Shown here in pieces: positions 49,993 to 62,744 of a stretch of DNA of 64,000 nt (positions are counted from its first letter, which is position 1; every line of letters begins with the position of its first letter). This DNA comes from Notospermus geniculatus (Eukaryota; Nemertea; Pilidiophora; Heteronemertea; Lineidae): positions 1,449-65,448 of the forward strand of contig NMRB01000360.1 of NCBI GenBank assembly GCA_002633025.1. Direction: 5' to 3'. The notes beneath the pieces are model-generated. The model saw nothing but the letters and a program-made list of their open reading frames with translations. It was not told where the DNA came from and did no database searches. The translations under genes and the position numbers were made by a program.

Positions 49993-52768
49993 ATGGAGGC
50001 CAGTACCAGCAAAGCTTCCGACCCACAGTTACAGCAACAACAACAGCAACCACCACCATCGCCACCGCAACAATATATCGTGGATGAACAGACTCCGCCC
50101 GAGAAGGTCACAGATGAAGACCTTGAGATGTTGGAGAATGGCCGCATCAGTCGGCCATGCTCGGAATCTTCAGATGATGGGGTCAATTCCGAAATACTTC
50201 GAGTGGAGCAGAGGGCGGCGGAAGAAGAGAACTTTTCCAATTCGACATTCGGCAAGATCGTCCGGACCATTCAGGTAATAATCCGCGCGGCCTTCAAAAT
50301 GCACTCCAAAGTCAGTAGTCCAGCGGATATTAGCGGTAATTAATACAGACCCACGCTTTGCACTGATGCGGTTTTTCCTTTTATTTCATCAAATGCTAAT
50401 TTGACATGGAAGCACGTTACATGGTAGCAGAGCGTAATTTCGTTCTGGAGATTTTTAAGTAGTCGGCAAAACACGCTTCCACGATCGTGTCATGCCTTTC
50501 TTCAATCGCCAATTTCATGAAGTTGGGCTTCGTTCATCAATCATGATGTTTGCTCAGAAGAAACTCATCAATAAATGTATTTTTTGTTTTGCAGGTGATA
50601 AAAACATGGGCGGGTGGTAAACGCAATAGCGAGCAGATTGGGCGGCCAGATTCATTTCTCGAGAAGTTTGCGATGGGCGGAAAGGATGTGGACGAAGAAG
50701 GAAGAACCGTTAGATCAAGACATAGAAAAATATCAGATCCAAAGTGAGTACAATACAGGCAGTGTGTAATTGAAGCCAATTCCTAGTATGAAAATGATAA
50801 CCAACATTGACCTCATCAAAAGTTCTACTAGATGGCATCTAGAATGACTGGTGTCTTGTGTCATCGTGTCCTGCGTATTGATGCATGCAGCAGGTAATGA
50901 CTTGTGACTGTTTTACAAGGAAGAGCTACATGTAAACATCTTGTTGCTCCGTTACATTATTGACATTTTCTCCTCTTTGCAGTTTTTGGCGAGGTTTCGT
51001 TGTCGACCAATCGTCCCAGTTTTACTACAACTGGTTATGCGCTGTGTCTGTATGTATACTGTACAACTGTGTTATGATCATTGCCAGATCTGTGTTCAGT
51101 GAACTACAGGAGAGATACTACGTAGTGTGGATTTCATTGGATTACATTAGTGATTTTATGTACATTATGGATATGATTGTCCAGGTTCGCACAGGTAAGA
51201 AAGAATTTTTTGGGCTTTAGTCCAAGTAATGCATACCAATTTATTCTTGAAGGTTGTTACTCAGCCTCTTTTTCATTGCTGTGCAGCCTCGTTTTCACCA
51301 ACTGGTTGCTTATTACCACTTGCATAGCAAATCTATACATCATGAAAATCTTGCAAAGCGTAACTTCTTTTTTCCAGGTTACCTAGAACAAGGCCTTATG
51401 GTGCGTGACCCGAAAAAATTGCGCAAGAATTACATGAAGACTTTTGCTTTCAAATTCGACGTCATCAGCATATTACCTACTGATCTTCTTTACCTAGTCA
51501 TACCCGCTGGGTTGAACGGTGCATACGTTCGTTTCAACAGACTTTTCAAATACAGACGGATCTTAGAATTCTTCGATCGCACAGAAACGAGAACTAATTT
51601 TCCCAACATGTTCCGTATATTCAACCTCCTCTTGTACATATTAATCATCATCCACTGGAATGCTTGCTTTTATTTTCTCATCAGTATGGCCATTGGTTTC
51701 GGATCTGACGGATGGGTGTATGGTGATATCAAAAACGAAACGTGGAAACCACTGTCGAGGAAGTACGTGTACAGTTTTTACTGGTCGACCTTGACGTTGA
51801 CCACGATTGGTGAGACGCCACAGCCGGAGACCGATGGAGAGTACGTTTTCGTCGTGCTAGACTTCCTCATGGGAGTGTTAATCTTTGCCTCAATTGTTGG
51901 TAACGTTGGTAGCATGATCACGAACATGAACGCTGCTCGCGCACAGTTTCAGCAGAAAATGGACGGTGTGAAACAGTACATGGAGTTCAGAAAAGTCAGC
52001 AAGGAGTTGGAGCGGCGGGTTATCAAATGGTTTGATTATTTATGGACGAATAAACAGAGCCTTGACGAAGAAGCTATCTTATCCACATTACCGGATAAAC
52101 TCAAAGCTGAGATTGCCATACATGTCCATTTCGAGACGCTGAAGCGTGTCAGTATATTCCAAGACTGTGAACCAGGGTTGCTGGTCGAACTGGTTCTCAA
52201 ACTCAAGTTGCAGGTCTTCAGTCCGGGTGATTATATATGCCGGAAGGGGGACATCGGGAAAGAAATGTATATAGTCAAAAGGGGGAAGCTGAGTGTGGTC
52301 GGGGACGATGGCAAGACAGTCTTCGCGACCTTGAGTGATGGAAGTGTTTTCGGTGAAGTCAGTATTCTGAATATAGCAGGGAATAAAACCGGTAATAGGC
52401 GAACTGCCAATGTCCGCAGTATTGGGTATTCTGATTTATTTTGTCTGTCCAAAGACGACTTGTGGGATGCTTTAGCTGAGTATCCCGAAGCGAAGAAGAA
52501 ATTAATGACTCGTGGTCGAGAAATATTAAAGAAGGACAACCTCTTGGATGAGGAAGCGCTTAAGGTGGCAGCCATGGTTGAAGAGAAAGTTGAAGATAAG
52601 TTGGACAGGATGGATACAAACCTGGACAACCTGCAGACGAGATTCGCCCGCCTTCTAGCTGATTTCAATGCTACGCAGAAACGACTCAAACAACGGGTAA
52701 CAAGATTGGAGAAAGCTCTGGAAGAGAAGGAAGATGATACGTTTTCAAATATTTCTGGTCTTTCCTAG
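49993..52768 (+). CDS. Cyclic-nucleotide-gated cation channel, alpha-type subunit
   Basis: Four exons: 49993-50274, 50595-50743, 50983-51194, 51378-52768, 2034 nt in frame, 677 aa plus stop. Phases fit at each GT/AG junction. After a Q/P-rich N-terminus come S1 (about 159-182), S2 (192-212), S3 (238-255), basic S4 (262-285) and S5 (292-318). The pore loop carries TTIGETP with selectivity Glu360, and S6 spans about 370-395. The C-linker and cyclic-nucleotide-binding domain (about 400-580) include FGE (540-542) and RRTA (555-558), the phosphate-binding motifs. A coiled coil at about 611-665 corresponds to the CLZ trimerisation region of A subunits. NET at 334 is a sequon in the turret, as in vertebrate A1. 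Length is close to CNGA1/CNGA3 (about 690 aa). The pore Glu and CLZ point to a CNGA and not a B subunit. Role: cGMP/cAMP-opened Na+/Ca2+ entry in sensory-type cells. Which A paralogue is not decided. Confidence 0.95.
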
Positions 52769-55487
52769 TACCTAGTAGTTCCTAGTAATATTTTTAAACA
52801 GAAGACGTGTGATCGCTTTTTACAAGACACATATTGTTGGAGATTTTTAAGATGACCACTTGGAGATTCTCTTTGTTGCGGCCATTGTTGTGTCGTCTGT
52901 TCACGGGGAAATCGTGGAGAGGATACCGTCAACCAGCCATCAACTGGCAATCAAGCATTATACCTTGGGCTTGCCATAATTTGTTTCTGATCTCTGACGA
53001 CGGTTGGAGCTGGCATGTTCGGATCTGATCCATCCACACGATCCGTATTCATGATGTTTGCAGCTAAAGAAACTCGAGATAGTGATCAATTGAAATGCTG
53101 CGGCACTCAGAGATGTGTCTACCAAGCTATGATTTTCTGTTTTTTACACGTGAATATACACAGCTCATCAGATCCTGGTGTTTACGTTCTTCCATTTGAA
53201 TTACAAATGCAATAGTTGCCTAAAATGAGATGCGAAGCGGAAGTTAATCAAGATGTAAGATAGTACGCCGTCTGTCGGCAATTTCTTAAACCAACAAAAT
53301 GGGGCTATTGATCTTTCGATTGAATGATATGACGAATGTACGAATCAGTATCTACTTCAACAAAGCACGACGTTAAATGATTTGCGTCGTTCACAAACTA
53401 AAGTGATGTTCAATTCTGTTTTCGAAGAGAAGAGATTGCTATTTAATTCCACGTCATCGGTGCTCATATTATGCCACAGGAATACTGGTACCAATGTGGC
53501 GCCAACTAGCACCAGAGGGAGTGGAACCTTTCAATTACACAGTTCTTCCCGATTCTTCGAAGTGAATCCGAGCCATGAAGAACTGTGATGATCAACTCAG
53601 AGAGGTTGATCTGCTGAATATGATGGTTTCCAATTATAACTTTGGCTTCATGAGATCACTTTCTGGCCTCGTTACAGGGTGACGAGGTTTGAATCTAATT
53701 TCAGTCACGCATCCGCCGATACATTGGTGAATAGCTGAATCGGTGGCTGTGCGAATGAGGTCAGATTTTATCATAATATCATTTTTCTTTACAACGATAC
53801 GATGTATAAATGGTTGATGCTTCCTAGAACAAATTTCAATGTGACTTCCGTGTAATGTATTAATTCCTGTTAGTACGATTTGCACGTATTTGATGCGGGC
53901 CTGCGTTGATACCGAGGCCTTGGCCCAAGTCCACGTGATCATGACTAAACTTCAGGTACCGCGAGATTTACTTCAGTCTTTATTGCAGTGCTTTTTGTTG
54001 TCTACGAAAATCTTTTACCGTACCATTTAAGTTTTCATGTACGAGTTGCATATTTCATCACGTTTAATGCACATATAGTATTAAAACTCAGAATTAGCGA
54101 GTCTTATGATATTCAGTGTTAAAATCTATTGTAAATAAGTATTTTCCATTTTTAATTCCTGGAAATCTAAGATTTGTAGGTTACTAATATCCGATACTGC
54201 CGTTTCGAATCCATGGCTAACTCAACTCGACAATCTTGCTCATTGTAGCCCGGATCATATTGGTTTGGGAGGATCACGTGGGATTTTACTTCCGTCGGGT
54301 AAAATGCCAAGTTTAGAAGAATAAACGTAAATATCACATGAACCTTTGTCTGTTGTTTGTATCAGCATGTCGGAACGAGATGAATATTACTGCTGTCAGA
54401 TTACATGAGAGGCTGCAGACACTTCTCACGAACCTTCTATAGGAAACCTTCTTGGTAAGTCGGCCAGGTACTACCGTCTCTACGGATCTTCACGTCCTCT
54501 TGATTTCCATGGTAAAAATAGTGGACGAGGGTATGTCGTGTCACTTGCTGTAATTTGAGACAGTAACGATGAACTTAAGTTTGACGGATGACTGTTTGCT
54601 TTATTCAAAAAATGAACGAGAAAATCGTTTTAAAAGCTTCGATTATAACAAATAGTGGTCACTGGGAACGATTTTGTGTCGAAAATGTTAGCAAAAAAGT
54701 ACGCCTTGGCGTATATCTAATACCTGTCTACTATGACCTAGTAGCAATACTAGGACTAAAGCTATGACTACGTCCATAAAGCCATCTAGGCGAAAATTAA
54801 ATTGTCCATAGTTCCACGATAATATATAGCGGTGCAACAACAAACGGACGTCTGCAAGATCAGCAGCCGAATACTTCAACTCGGCCAGCCAAAAACGGCT
54901 TCTAACCACATCTGATCTGTACATTTTGTTATCGGGCTGAACTACATCCTGCCCTTTGTTGATTTGCAAGCCATGGTCGCAGATTTTTACTGGTTGAGGT
55001 ATGTACAAAGTTCACATTGCAAGTTCAACCAATGACTACATCGCCTGCTTGCTGTTTTTCCGCCTTGTTAGCGATCCAGCCATACAATGTATACATACAT
55101 GTATTTGAGTTCAATCGAATCCATTGCATGCATCACTCATCATTTGAAATTACCAATGACGTCCTGGTCATGATAATTTACACAATTGATAGCACAATCT
55201 TCTTGACAAAGAGCAATCTGTCTCTCTAAATAGTTTCTCATTTGAATCATATAAAATGCAGTAGTCCATTCAATTCATATTTTGAATTTCCTTCTGGTAA
55301 TATCTCCAGAGATATGATCGGTTGCTGAAGATAATGTCTATCTTCATGACGTGTACTTTCACGTATCTAAACACGACGAAATCGGTGTGAGCATCATCGT
55401 CGTCATTGAAATATTTTCCCTGGAGAAGCATCTCCACTAAAGTGGGTCTTGAACCGACAAACCGTCCACCATCTTGAATTGCTATGG
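52769..55487. other. Space between convergent channel and homeobox genes
   Basis: Should contain both 3' UTRs. AATAAA occurs on the plus strand near 54320, far from the channel stop. A minus-strand open frame at 55008-54688 (106 aa) has a hydrophobic stretch but no supported family. Confidence 0.4.
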
Positions 55488-58400
55488 TCACGTGTCCTCT
55501 GTTGCTACGATTACAGGCACCCATTCAACTTGCCTCACCTTCTTTGATCGTCTGTTCTTGAACCAAATGCGAACCTTGATGAAAACAAACTAGAAAATTA
55601 ACACGCAAAGAACAACAAGCACAATCTGAATTTGTTTTGAACGCTGGCCAGGAGTGATCTCGAATAACAGGCCAGTGAAATTTTGAGAGGGTGGAATTTA
55701 GGATATGAAATGAACTTTCATGAATTGATGCTGTTCAACTAGTTGAAAGGTCATGGACAATAATTTTGGCTTTGGCCCTTTACAGTAATTCTCTGATGAT
55801 AAATTGATTTGGAGAACCTGGTGTGACGTCGGTATTGCTGAAACTCAATCAAAGTACATGTACATGTATCGTGGTGAATGGTGTAGGCCGAACTGGAACG
55901 TCCTTTAATTGGCATTGCTTGGCCAATAAATGACACCGAGGCACTTTCATTTTGAAGCAAGCCTTTGGTAATGTCAATGACTATGAGGCAAGTCACCATA
56001 ACCAAGCAGTTTATGTGAGGACCACCTGAGAGATCAGCAAGCAATACTGGCGTTAAGGCAAGCAATGAGACTCCCAATAAGAGTTGAGGCCATGCAAGCG
56101 CTTAATTGCAGATTTATGGCCGCTGTCTTGGTCCATAGAGCATCCCACACCTAACGCCGGGAAAGGCATATTAGCATGGAGCCTGCAAACTGGTGTGGAG
56201 AGTGCACAAGTGGGCGTGGTGTGTCAGAGTGCATTGGTGTGTAGTATCCTGGGCGAGGGCAGGGAAGATGGGTCACTGTGGTTGATTGGATGCATTGAGA
56301 AAAACAATGCATTGTCAGTGTATTATTTGCACGCGGAGAGAATCAGGGAACGAATAGGTTCAGACCAAAAAGACAAAAAATGTTGCACGTTTTGAAATTG
56401 TTTTTTCGTCAGTTATGTATTGGATTTCAACTTCAGTTTTTTCTTTTCTTGTGCTCTTACATTTCGTTCGGTCAAGCCAAGAGTGGCAGCCATCTGTTCT
56501 CTATCGCCCAACTCAGGATGCGCATTGGCTTTATAGTATGCTTCCAATTGGTTAATCTGCTCACGTGTGAATGTGGTACGGTTCCTTCTTTTATTGGCAC
56601 CCCCACTGCTGTTGTGATTTTCTTGTGTGTCGTGGCTGGACGCCGGGGATCCAGAATAGTCGGAGTAATAAGGGCTCGGCTGGCCTTGGGAGTTCTCCAC
56701 GCTGGTTGTACTTTGAAGGGCCTGAAATTCAAAGTGGTGCGATACGGCTTGTCGAAGCTGTCTTGGTCGTGTAAGAAATAGACGGAGAAGTATACATGTA
56801 TGTTGCATGCCGTTGGATTCGGGATTCGGAAATAAAACTTACCTGATCCTTGTTGTTGTTACCATCTAATGTATGTGCTTGGTACATCCCCGGGTGATAC
56901 TGCACAGCTTCTTGCTGGTGATGTTCGTGATGCCATGCATAATGGTTTTCTCCTCCCTGGTGTGTAATTATCGGAGCAGCTGCATACAGTTGCGTCAGTT
57001 GGGGAGCGTCTGTAAAATTCAATATGGGTGAGGAGAGGAGGCTACATGTGAGAGATCTAGTCACAAAAATGGAACAATGGTATAAAAATCAGGCACATCA
57101 TCTTCATGGTGATCTATTGATTCACGTACCAGTCTCATCCTCCTTGCCTGCGCTCGAGCTATCTTGTGATTGAACCATTACCACCGGTATTGGCTCCAAG
57201 TGCGGGGGCTGTCCGTCGTCTGTTGTAACTGCGGGACTTCCTTGAGAAGGAGGTCGCTCCGCCTGGGTCACGTATTGATGTGCAGCAGTTGCTGGAACGA
57301 CCACTTGGTGGTACTGCTGTAGAATAAGAAAAATGACGATTACCCAGCCGGACACTGGAAGTACTGACCGAGTCAGGAACGTGCAAAGAACAGTTGGATC
57401 AGTCTGTGAGTAGAAGGGTTCGATCCATTCATAGCGGCCACTTGAAAAACATGAAATCACAAATTACAGGAGTTTGGAAAGAGTACAACATGAACAACGT
57501 CGGTATTGTTGTGGGAAGCACTGCCACAAGTAACAAATACATGTATTACCGTTTGTGGAGCTTGATGCCATTTCTGATCTCCTTCACTAACCACAGTTTG
57601 TTGCTGAGATGCTGTTGTGTACGTGGTGGCTGAAATGGAAATTGATTGTTGACGGAAAGGGAAGCGTTACGGGCATGTAGAGATGTGAGGTATTGTTAAT
57701 ATGACCATCGAATCCTGAGCCAAAGAGGCCTAGTTTATGTTTCCACAACTGAGCTGAAAAGCTTATGTGCAAAATGCGCGTCGCAGGTAATGGAGATAGC
57801 ATGGATCGAAAGGATGTCAACCGACCTTGAATATTTGAGGTAGCCTTAGCAAGCCTCCTGTCACAGTCGACCAGCTTCTTCCTTGTCTCTTGCCACTCCA
57901 TCTGCTGCTGATGAAGCAGACGACCCAGGTATTCCCTCTCTCTCATCAAATTGTCAATTTCTGGGTTTTGGTACATGGTGGGAATCTGGAAAAAGACGGT
58001 GAAGTACATACACAGCACAAGCTTTGGTTCCAACAGGTGTATTTGTGCATGCAAAAGGAATTCAACGACACCATCTAAGAACTACAACTTGAACGGAAGA
58101 GGCCAGGAGGACTCGTGAAAGCAATCGTTGACATGCGTGGGGCACTGCAAGTGCATGGGATATTTGTGGAATAATCATGTGATAGGGATCAACTGCAGCA
58201 AGAAAATCACGAAAGGCACGAATTTTCGACTCACGTATGTCATTGTTTGTGTCGGATTTTCTGGGGGGATGCATGCCATTTGGGGTTGTGGACTGCTCAC
58301 CGGCGGGGGTGCAGCAACAACTGGTGCAGGGATTGCTGGTTCATACTTGATCTCTTTCTTTAACAGAGAGCGTATCGTACTCGTGGAGGACTTGGACTGG

Positions 58401-58778
58401 AGTGATAAAATGGATTCCAGTTTTGAAAAGGAAGGTTAAAAAGGTATAAAAGGAATTGATTGCTATATCACATCTACTCTTGAACATAGTCAATCAACAT
58501 GTAAGAAACTACTTGGGAATTTGGATTCAGTACTGCCTACAGAGAAAACGACCTTCAAAGATCCACTCCGGTGTGTCAGGGTTGCTAGTTGTAGTGCCTA
58601 GCTGCCCCAGGACGGAAAATTGTCGATGATCAAAGTATTTTCTTGAGGCCAAATGAAAGAAATGAAACATGACTTGTACCTTTGTCTGTCTTGAACTCTT
58701 TGGCAGTGATTTGGATTTGGTTGTTGTTGCTGTTACTTGCTGTGGCGGATAAGGGATCGCTGACGTTGGAGGATGGCC
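55488..58778 (-). CDS. Divergent homeobox transcription factor (5' end not found)
   Basis: Eight exons with GT/AG borders and matching phases: 58778-58680, 58396-58235, 57985-57826, 57629-57550, 57316-57130, 57009-56843, 56757-56461, then 55574-55488 (stop TGA if read through) or 55574-55539 if the AAG/GTGAGG donor is used. Joined, they give 1239 nt, 412 aa without a start Met; an upstream exon is missing. Order: S/T/K-rich region, KKEIKYEPAIPAP, proline stretch, a coiled-coil exon (EIDNLMREREYLGRLLHQQQ and on), Q/T-rich exons, an H/Y-rich exon, then the homeodomain at the C-terminus. Numbered with W48, the homeodomain has no gaps and shows R5, F8, L16, P26, W48, F49, N51 and R53, with Lys at 50 (VRIWFKNRRSKK). 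An intron splits it between 44 and 45. It does not match a named class I am sure of; Lys50 and P26 recall the paired/bicoid-like group, but N44 and the rest are atypical. Inferred role: nuclear DNA-binding regulator. Confidence 0.85.
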
Positions 58779-59852
58779 CTGAATTTGATTGTCGAAAGCA
58801 ATACATGTATTTTCAACGAATCAACTCAATAGAAGTCACGATTGAGTCTCTTGATGGTAAAGTGTTCTATAGGATTCCCCTGCGATATGGCTGCCAGGAG
58901 GTGGGACGTGTATACTTTTTTCACGGTATTGTTTGCATTGCCATCAAGTTTGAGGAAAAGAGAAGGAACGATATAAAACGGAGACGTTGGCTGATGACTT
59001 GGCACGGAGAGAAACATGTTTATGGTGAATCTCAGCACTTTTGTCATTAAGTCAAAGATGCCACTCTCACTTGTCGCCAAGATTCAGGACTAAAGGACTC
59101 CGAAATAAAGGACAGGACCAAATACAATACATTACAATATGCCGGCCACGTGCTCACGAGTGCGGGCGTCGCCAGCCATCGACGACATTCAGACGACCAC
59201 AATATAAAAATTAATAAGTACAGAAAAAGGACATCTTTCTCAATTCATACAATAAGTTACCAAACTGATATCACCAAAGGCATATCGCAGAGTCAGTATC
59301 ACGACAAAACTACATCGAATTCGCTGGGCAAATATCAAAAATAGGTTAAGAGCCCATCATTGGACAATAGACAGGATGGGCGATGAATCACAACCTCGTC
59401 CCGCAGCACGTTTGCTTTTATGACAAGGAACGGCACGTGTAGGAAAAAATGAAATTCTGAGACTAATATGGCCGAGGTTGCGGTGGATCAATGCAAATCC
59501 CGGGGGCCATTTTGAATTTTACGAGGTACTCCATCTGTTTGTTCTGTTCGGCTATATTTGACCAAGAGATAAGACGGATATGGCATGAAGGAAATGCTAG
59601 GGTGAGCTAGTACCAAACAGGGTGTTCTGTGCGATTTTAGAAGCCCATGCCTTCGGAGGGGCCACCGAAGTAACGAATATGGTNAAGATAAGACCTCACA
59701 AATGTAAAAGAGAATTCGATATTTTTTCTATGAAGTGCACCTATGACCCCACGCAGGTAAAAGTCAAGGTAGCAAGGTCGGGCGCATGACATACACCCAT
59801 GATTGGGTTGGGCGGAAGACTTGAGGTTTATGAAACTGACAGGATACGATCA
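58779..59852. other. Upstream of the readable homeobox exons
   Basis: The missing first exon or exons of the homeobox gene should lie here or further right. No ATG exon ending in phase 0 could be chosen. A single N at 59683 marks a gap that might hide sequence. Confidence 0.4.
59683..59683. other. Single-N assembly gap without flanking duplicate
   Basis: Unlike the other three, this N has no repeated flanks, so true sequence may be missing, possibly including 5' exons of the homeobox gene. Confidence 0.6.
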
Positions 59853-60022
59853 GGGACCTTAATCACGAAGTTCCCGTAACCTTGGAGGAATTATAATAAT
59901 CCCTCCAAGCCGTAACTTACGGGAGTGCGCAAACTATTGTTCTTTTGCGGACAACCTATTGTTCACTATCAGCCTGACAAAGGATTTACCTACCCTTAAA
60001 GTTACGGGAGCTTTGTGAACCA
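59853..60022. mobile_element. MITE-like nested inverted repeat
   Basis: GAAGTTCCCGTAACCTTGGA pairs with TCCAAGCCGTAACTTACGGG (inner), and the outer end GTTACGGGAGCTTTGTGAAC is an imperfect complement of the left end. Confidence 0.55.
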
Positions 60023-60132
60023 GGGGCCGTATTCATAAACATCCTTAAGTCAAAGTATGATACTTAGCTTTTGTGTTGAACAAAGGATAAGTGTCACACT
60101 TAGACTTAAGTAGTTTTATGAATATGGGTCCT
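60023..60132. mobile_element. MITE, family 2-like (GGGCCGTATTCATAAA ends)
   Basis: The left end GGGCCGTATTCATAAAC is complementary to the right end TTTATGAATATGGGTCC; inner CTTAAGTC pairs with GACTTAAG. Related end sequence to 48466 and 62626, but a different interior. Confidence 0.7.
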
Positions 60133-62625
60133 GGTCCCAGGTTCCTACGACAGGGTATCATTCCTACGCGAAGGCTTGCTGTGAGTTGTTGCATTTTTTT
60201 CCAGCACAGATTAAAACAGTTTCTTGTGGTTTTTAAGGAAGAAAGAGGTAAGAAAATCGTATAAGAATTGAAGTTGCGTATAAACGCATTCGTTCATCAT
60301 CGTGTTATCATGAATCCTACGTGCCCAGAAGGCAAAGATTTACTTCTGGGTTATAAGCCTTCGAATATACATCTTGACACAAAAGTATACAACAATGGGA
60401 GAGGATTACGACTGTTTTGTGAAGGACAGCTAAAGAGAACACTTCTTCTCGAATGTGATATCGTACCACAATCTTAAGTCTGCCCTGCTCTACCAGTACA
60501 AACATTCAACACCTAGTAGGCCTATCAGATTCCTCGAAAGGGCTTTCCTTGAATGCAAGGAATGCCCGCCGGCCTCAAATGTCATATTTTTTTGCATACG
60601 ATTCTTCGAAGTATTCAGAGGCTGCATATACCTAGTACGGATTAAATGTACAGACAGACCCACAAGAAAGACTTTATTGAGCATACTCGAAAAAATTGGT
60701 GAAAATTTGACCGTCTACGGCGGGCATAAGTAAACCAAGTATTTCCTGTGTGTGGTCATAATAACGGGTTGTAAAGAAACAGAAAATTCTCGGACTGGTA
60801 AAAGCCCGCCAGTCAACTGTGACCATGGTGGCCTAAATCCCACTTGTTATTTTGAAGGAATTGTCGCCTGAGAGCTTTTCTATTCATATCTATGTTTGCT
60901 TGACTGGCGTGGAATAATAGACATTAAAACCAGTGCTTTAGCGATGGTAAATACGTGTGTTAGTATTGTTGAGAATTGGATGCATGGCGGGAAATTTCGG
61001 CCGCCTTGCCGAGAAGTGCTGGAAAAACATGAGAACACGTGGGGAGATGCCCCACATTCCTGTCAATGCCGTAAAGCACAGTGCATCATGGAATACACAT
61101 ATACAGCTAGAAATCCAACAGAAAATTAGATTTTACTGACAAATTGTTGTCATGCGAGTCGTTCCTATACCATAGGCCCCTAGGCCTACCACCACGATGC
61201 AACGTGGCAAAGTATCATGTATGTCATCAGTGGTATCCGCTAACGATTCGATAGGCCCACGCCTAAAATGTGATGCCTCCAATTTTAATTTTCAGTTTTA
61301 AAGTAAAGTAGGTACGTTGTTAAGTTCATGTGATTATCTGACTTCGCTTACATAATAGAAAATAGCCTATCCGTCTACAAATATGTCTGTCGGCCTATTT
61401 GTACATGTACATGCATCAGTTGGCCCTTTTATTCATGCTCAGTGTACATACACTATGAACTAACCGCTAAAAACGGGGGCAGGGTTAGTGATTGACTTTG
61501 TCATAGGTGGAAACGCAGGTAGATGTGTTGACAATCGAACAGTGTACACAACATGGGCCTAGGTCCGTGTTGTTGTGCACACATCCTGTACCGAGAGCGA
61601 AGCTGAAAAAAACAAGAACTACGCATTTTTCCCGCCCAAAAACATTTGAGGGACAGTAAGCCCTTATCTTCGTTTTCGAATACCATGAATAAAGCCAATG
61701 GTGGGCCTTTAGAAAGAGTGAATAATAATTTTTCACGCCCTGTTTCTTGCCTTGGGGATTAAAGCTTTCAAATGAATAGCAATATTGACAGGGGAAGTAG
61801 AGTGTCATTCGGTAATGGAACTGGCCCAAATGCATAGGCTATGATTATTGACGTTATTGAAGATCATTCAGCCATGTATTTTCGATTATGTAGTTACATA
61901 TGAAATATTTCAAGATAGCTTAGCGGATTTTAATAGAAGTTTTGTGTTGGTAGAAATGATGTGAGTGAGAATGGACATGTAGGTATCTGTCGGTGACAAA
62001 ATGACAGCCTTTTAGTGTTGATTGTCCCGATGAGCAATGTTCAACAACCAAGAAATGCATGTATCGTGAAATTGGTATTGTGAATTCAAACCTTTCACAG
62101 ATATCATAATGTGCAATAATGCAAAAAATGTCGTGATTATAAAAAAAGTCCGAAATATCAATGCTTAATCCAAGATGGAAATTTCCCCTGAATCGTACAT
62201 GTAGCTACGAAGTGGGCATGACGTTTCGATAAGAAAAAGGATGACCCTCTGAACATTCATTGATAACGAGCAAGACCCGTGGTGACCGGCGATTTGATTC
62301 AACCGAGGATGGAATGACCGGCCCTGGTGGAATAGGTGCAGCCAACAGGGTGCAGTAGGGAGAATTTAGGAAGCAATCGAATAACATTGCTAAAAAAGTA
62401 AAATTGCGACCACAACAAAGTTCTCTTCGCAAAATCAACCACCTGCATCAGGATATGGTATCCTCTATTACCATGCCGAATTTCGAGACAAAACAAAGCT
62501 TCTAAGTGTGACTTTATTGAGCCGACTTGCAGCATTATTATATAGATAAGCGCCATTGGCATCATGTCTACAACCCCGGCAGGTGGAGAAAAACAGACGT
62601 TAGGTCTAAGTTGTGAGAAGACAGT
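60133..62625. other. Intergenic, no gene recognised
   Basis: Unassigned short open frames only (up to about 116 codons). AGGCCTA-type palindromes are frequent around 61160-61260. Confidence 0.45.
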
Positions 62626-62744
62626 GGGCCGTATTTTAGAACGTTCCTTAACATTAAGGTCCACCTTAAATCTATTGTTCTCGATGGTTTTACAATAGAC
62701 TTAAGGTCGACCTCAACGTTAAGGAACGTTCTAAAATACGAGCC
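62626..62744. mobile_element. Palindromic MITE, family 2, copy 2
   Basis: Nearly identical to 48466-48588, including the loop GTTCTCGATGGTTTTACAAT. The arms here are cleaner (GGGCCGTATTTTAGAACG and complement), suggesting recent mobility. Confidence 0.87.

Noticed and set aside
54688-55008. Minus-strand 106-aa frame with KYSAADLADVRLLL and a hydrophobic stretch, faintly like ninjurin
   Set aside because: The match is only a few residues, spacing to the hydrophobic part is wrong, and if joined to the homeobox exon in phase 0 it starts with TAA.
58235-58396. Earlier donor (CCG/GTGAGC, after PPP) for this homeobox exon
   Set aside because: It also keeps phase 0, but the TAC/GTGAGT site further on is a stronger donor and the frame stays open; both may be used, so the longer form is reported.
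58682-59050. 122-aa plus-strand frame with a hydrophobic start (signal-peptide-like)
   Set aside because: It is the antisense of the homeobox exon at 58778-58680; the hydrophobic run is the complement of the Q/N/T-rich codons.
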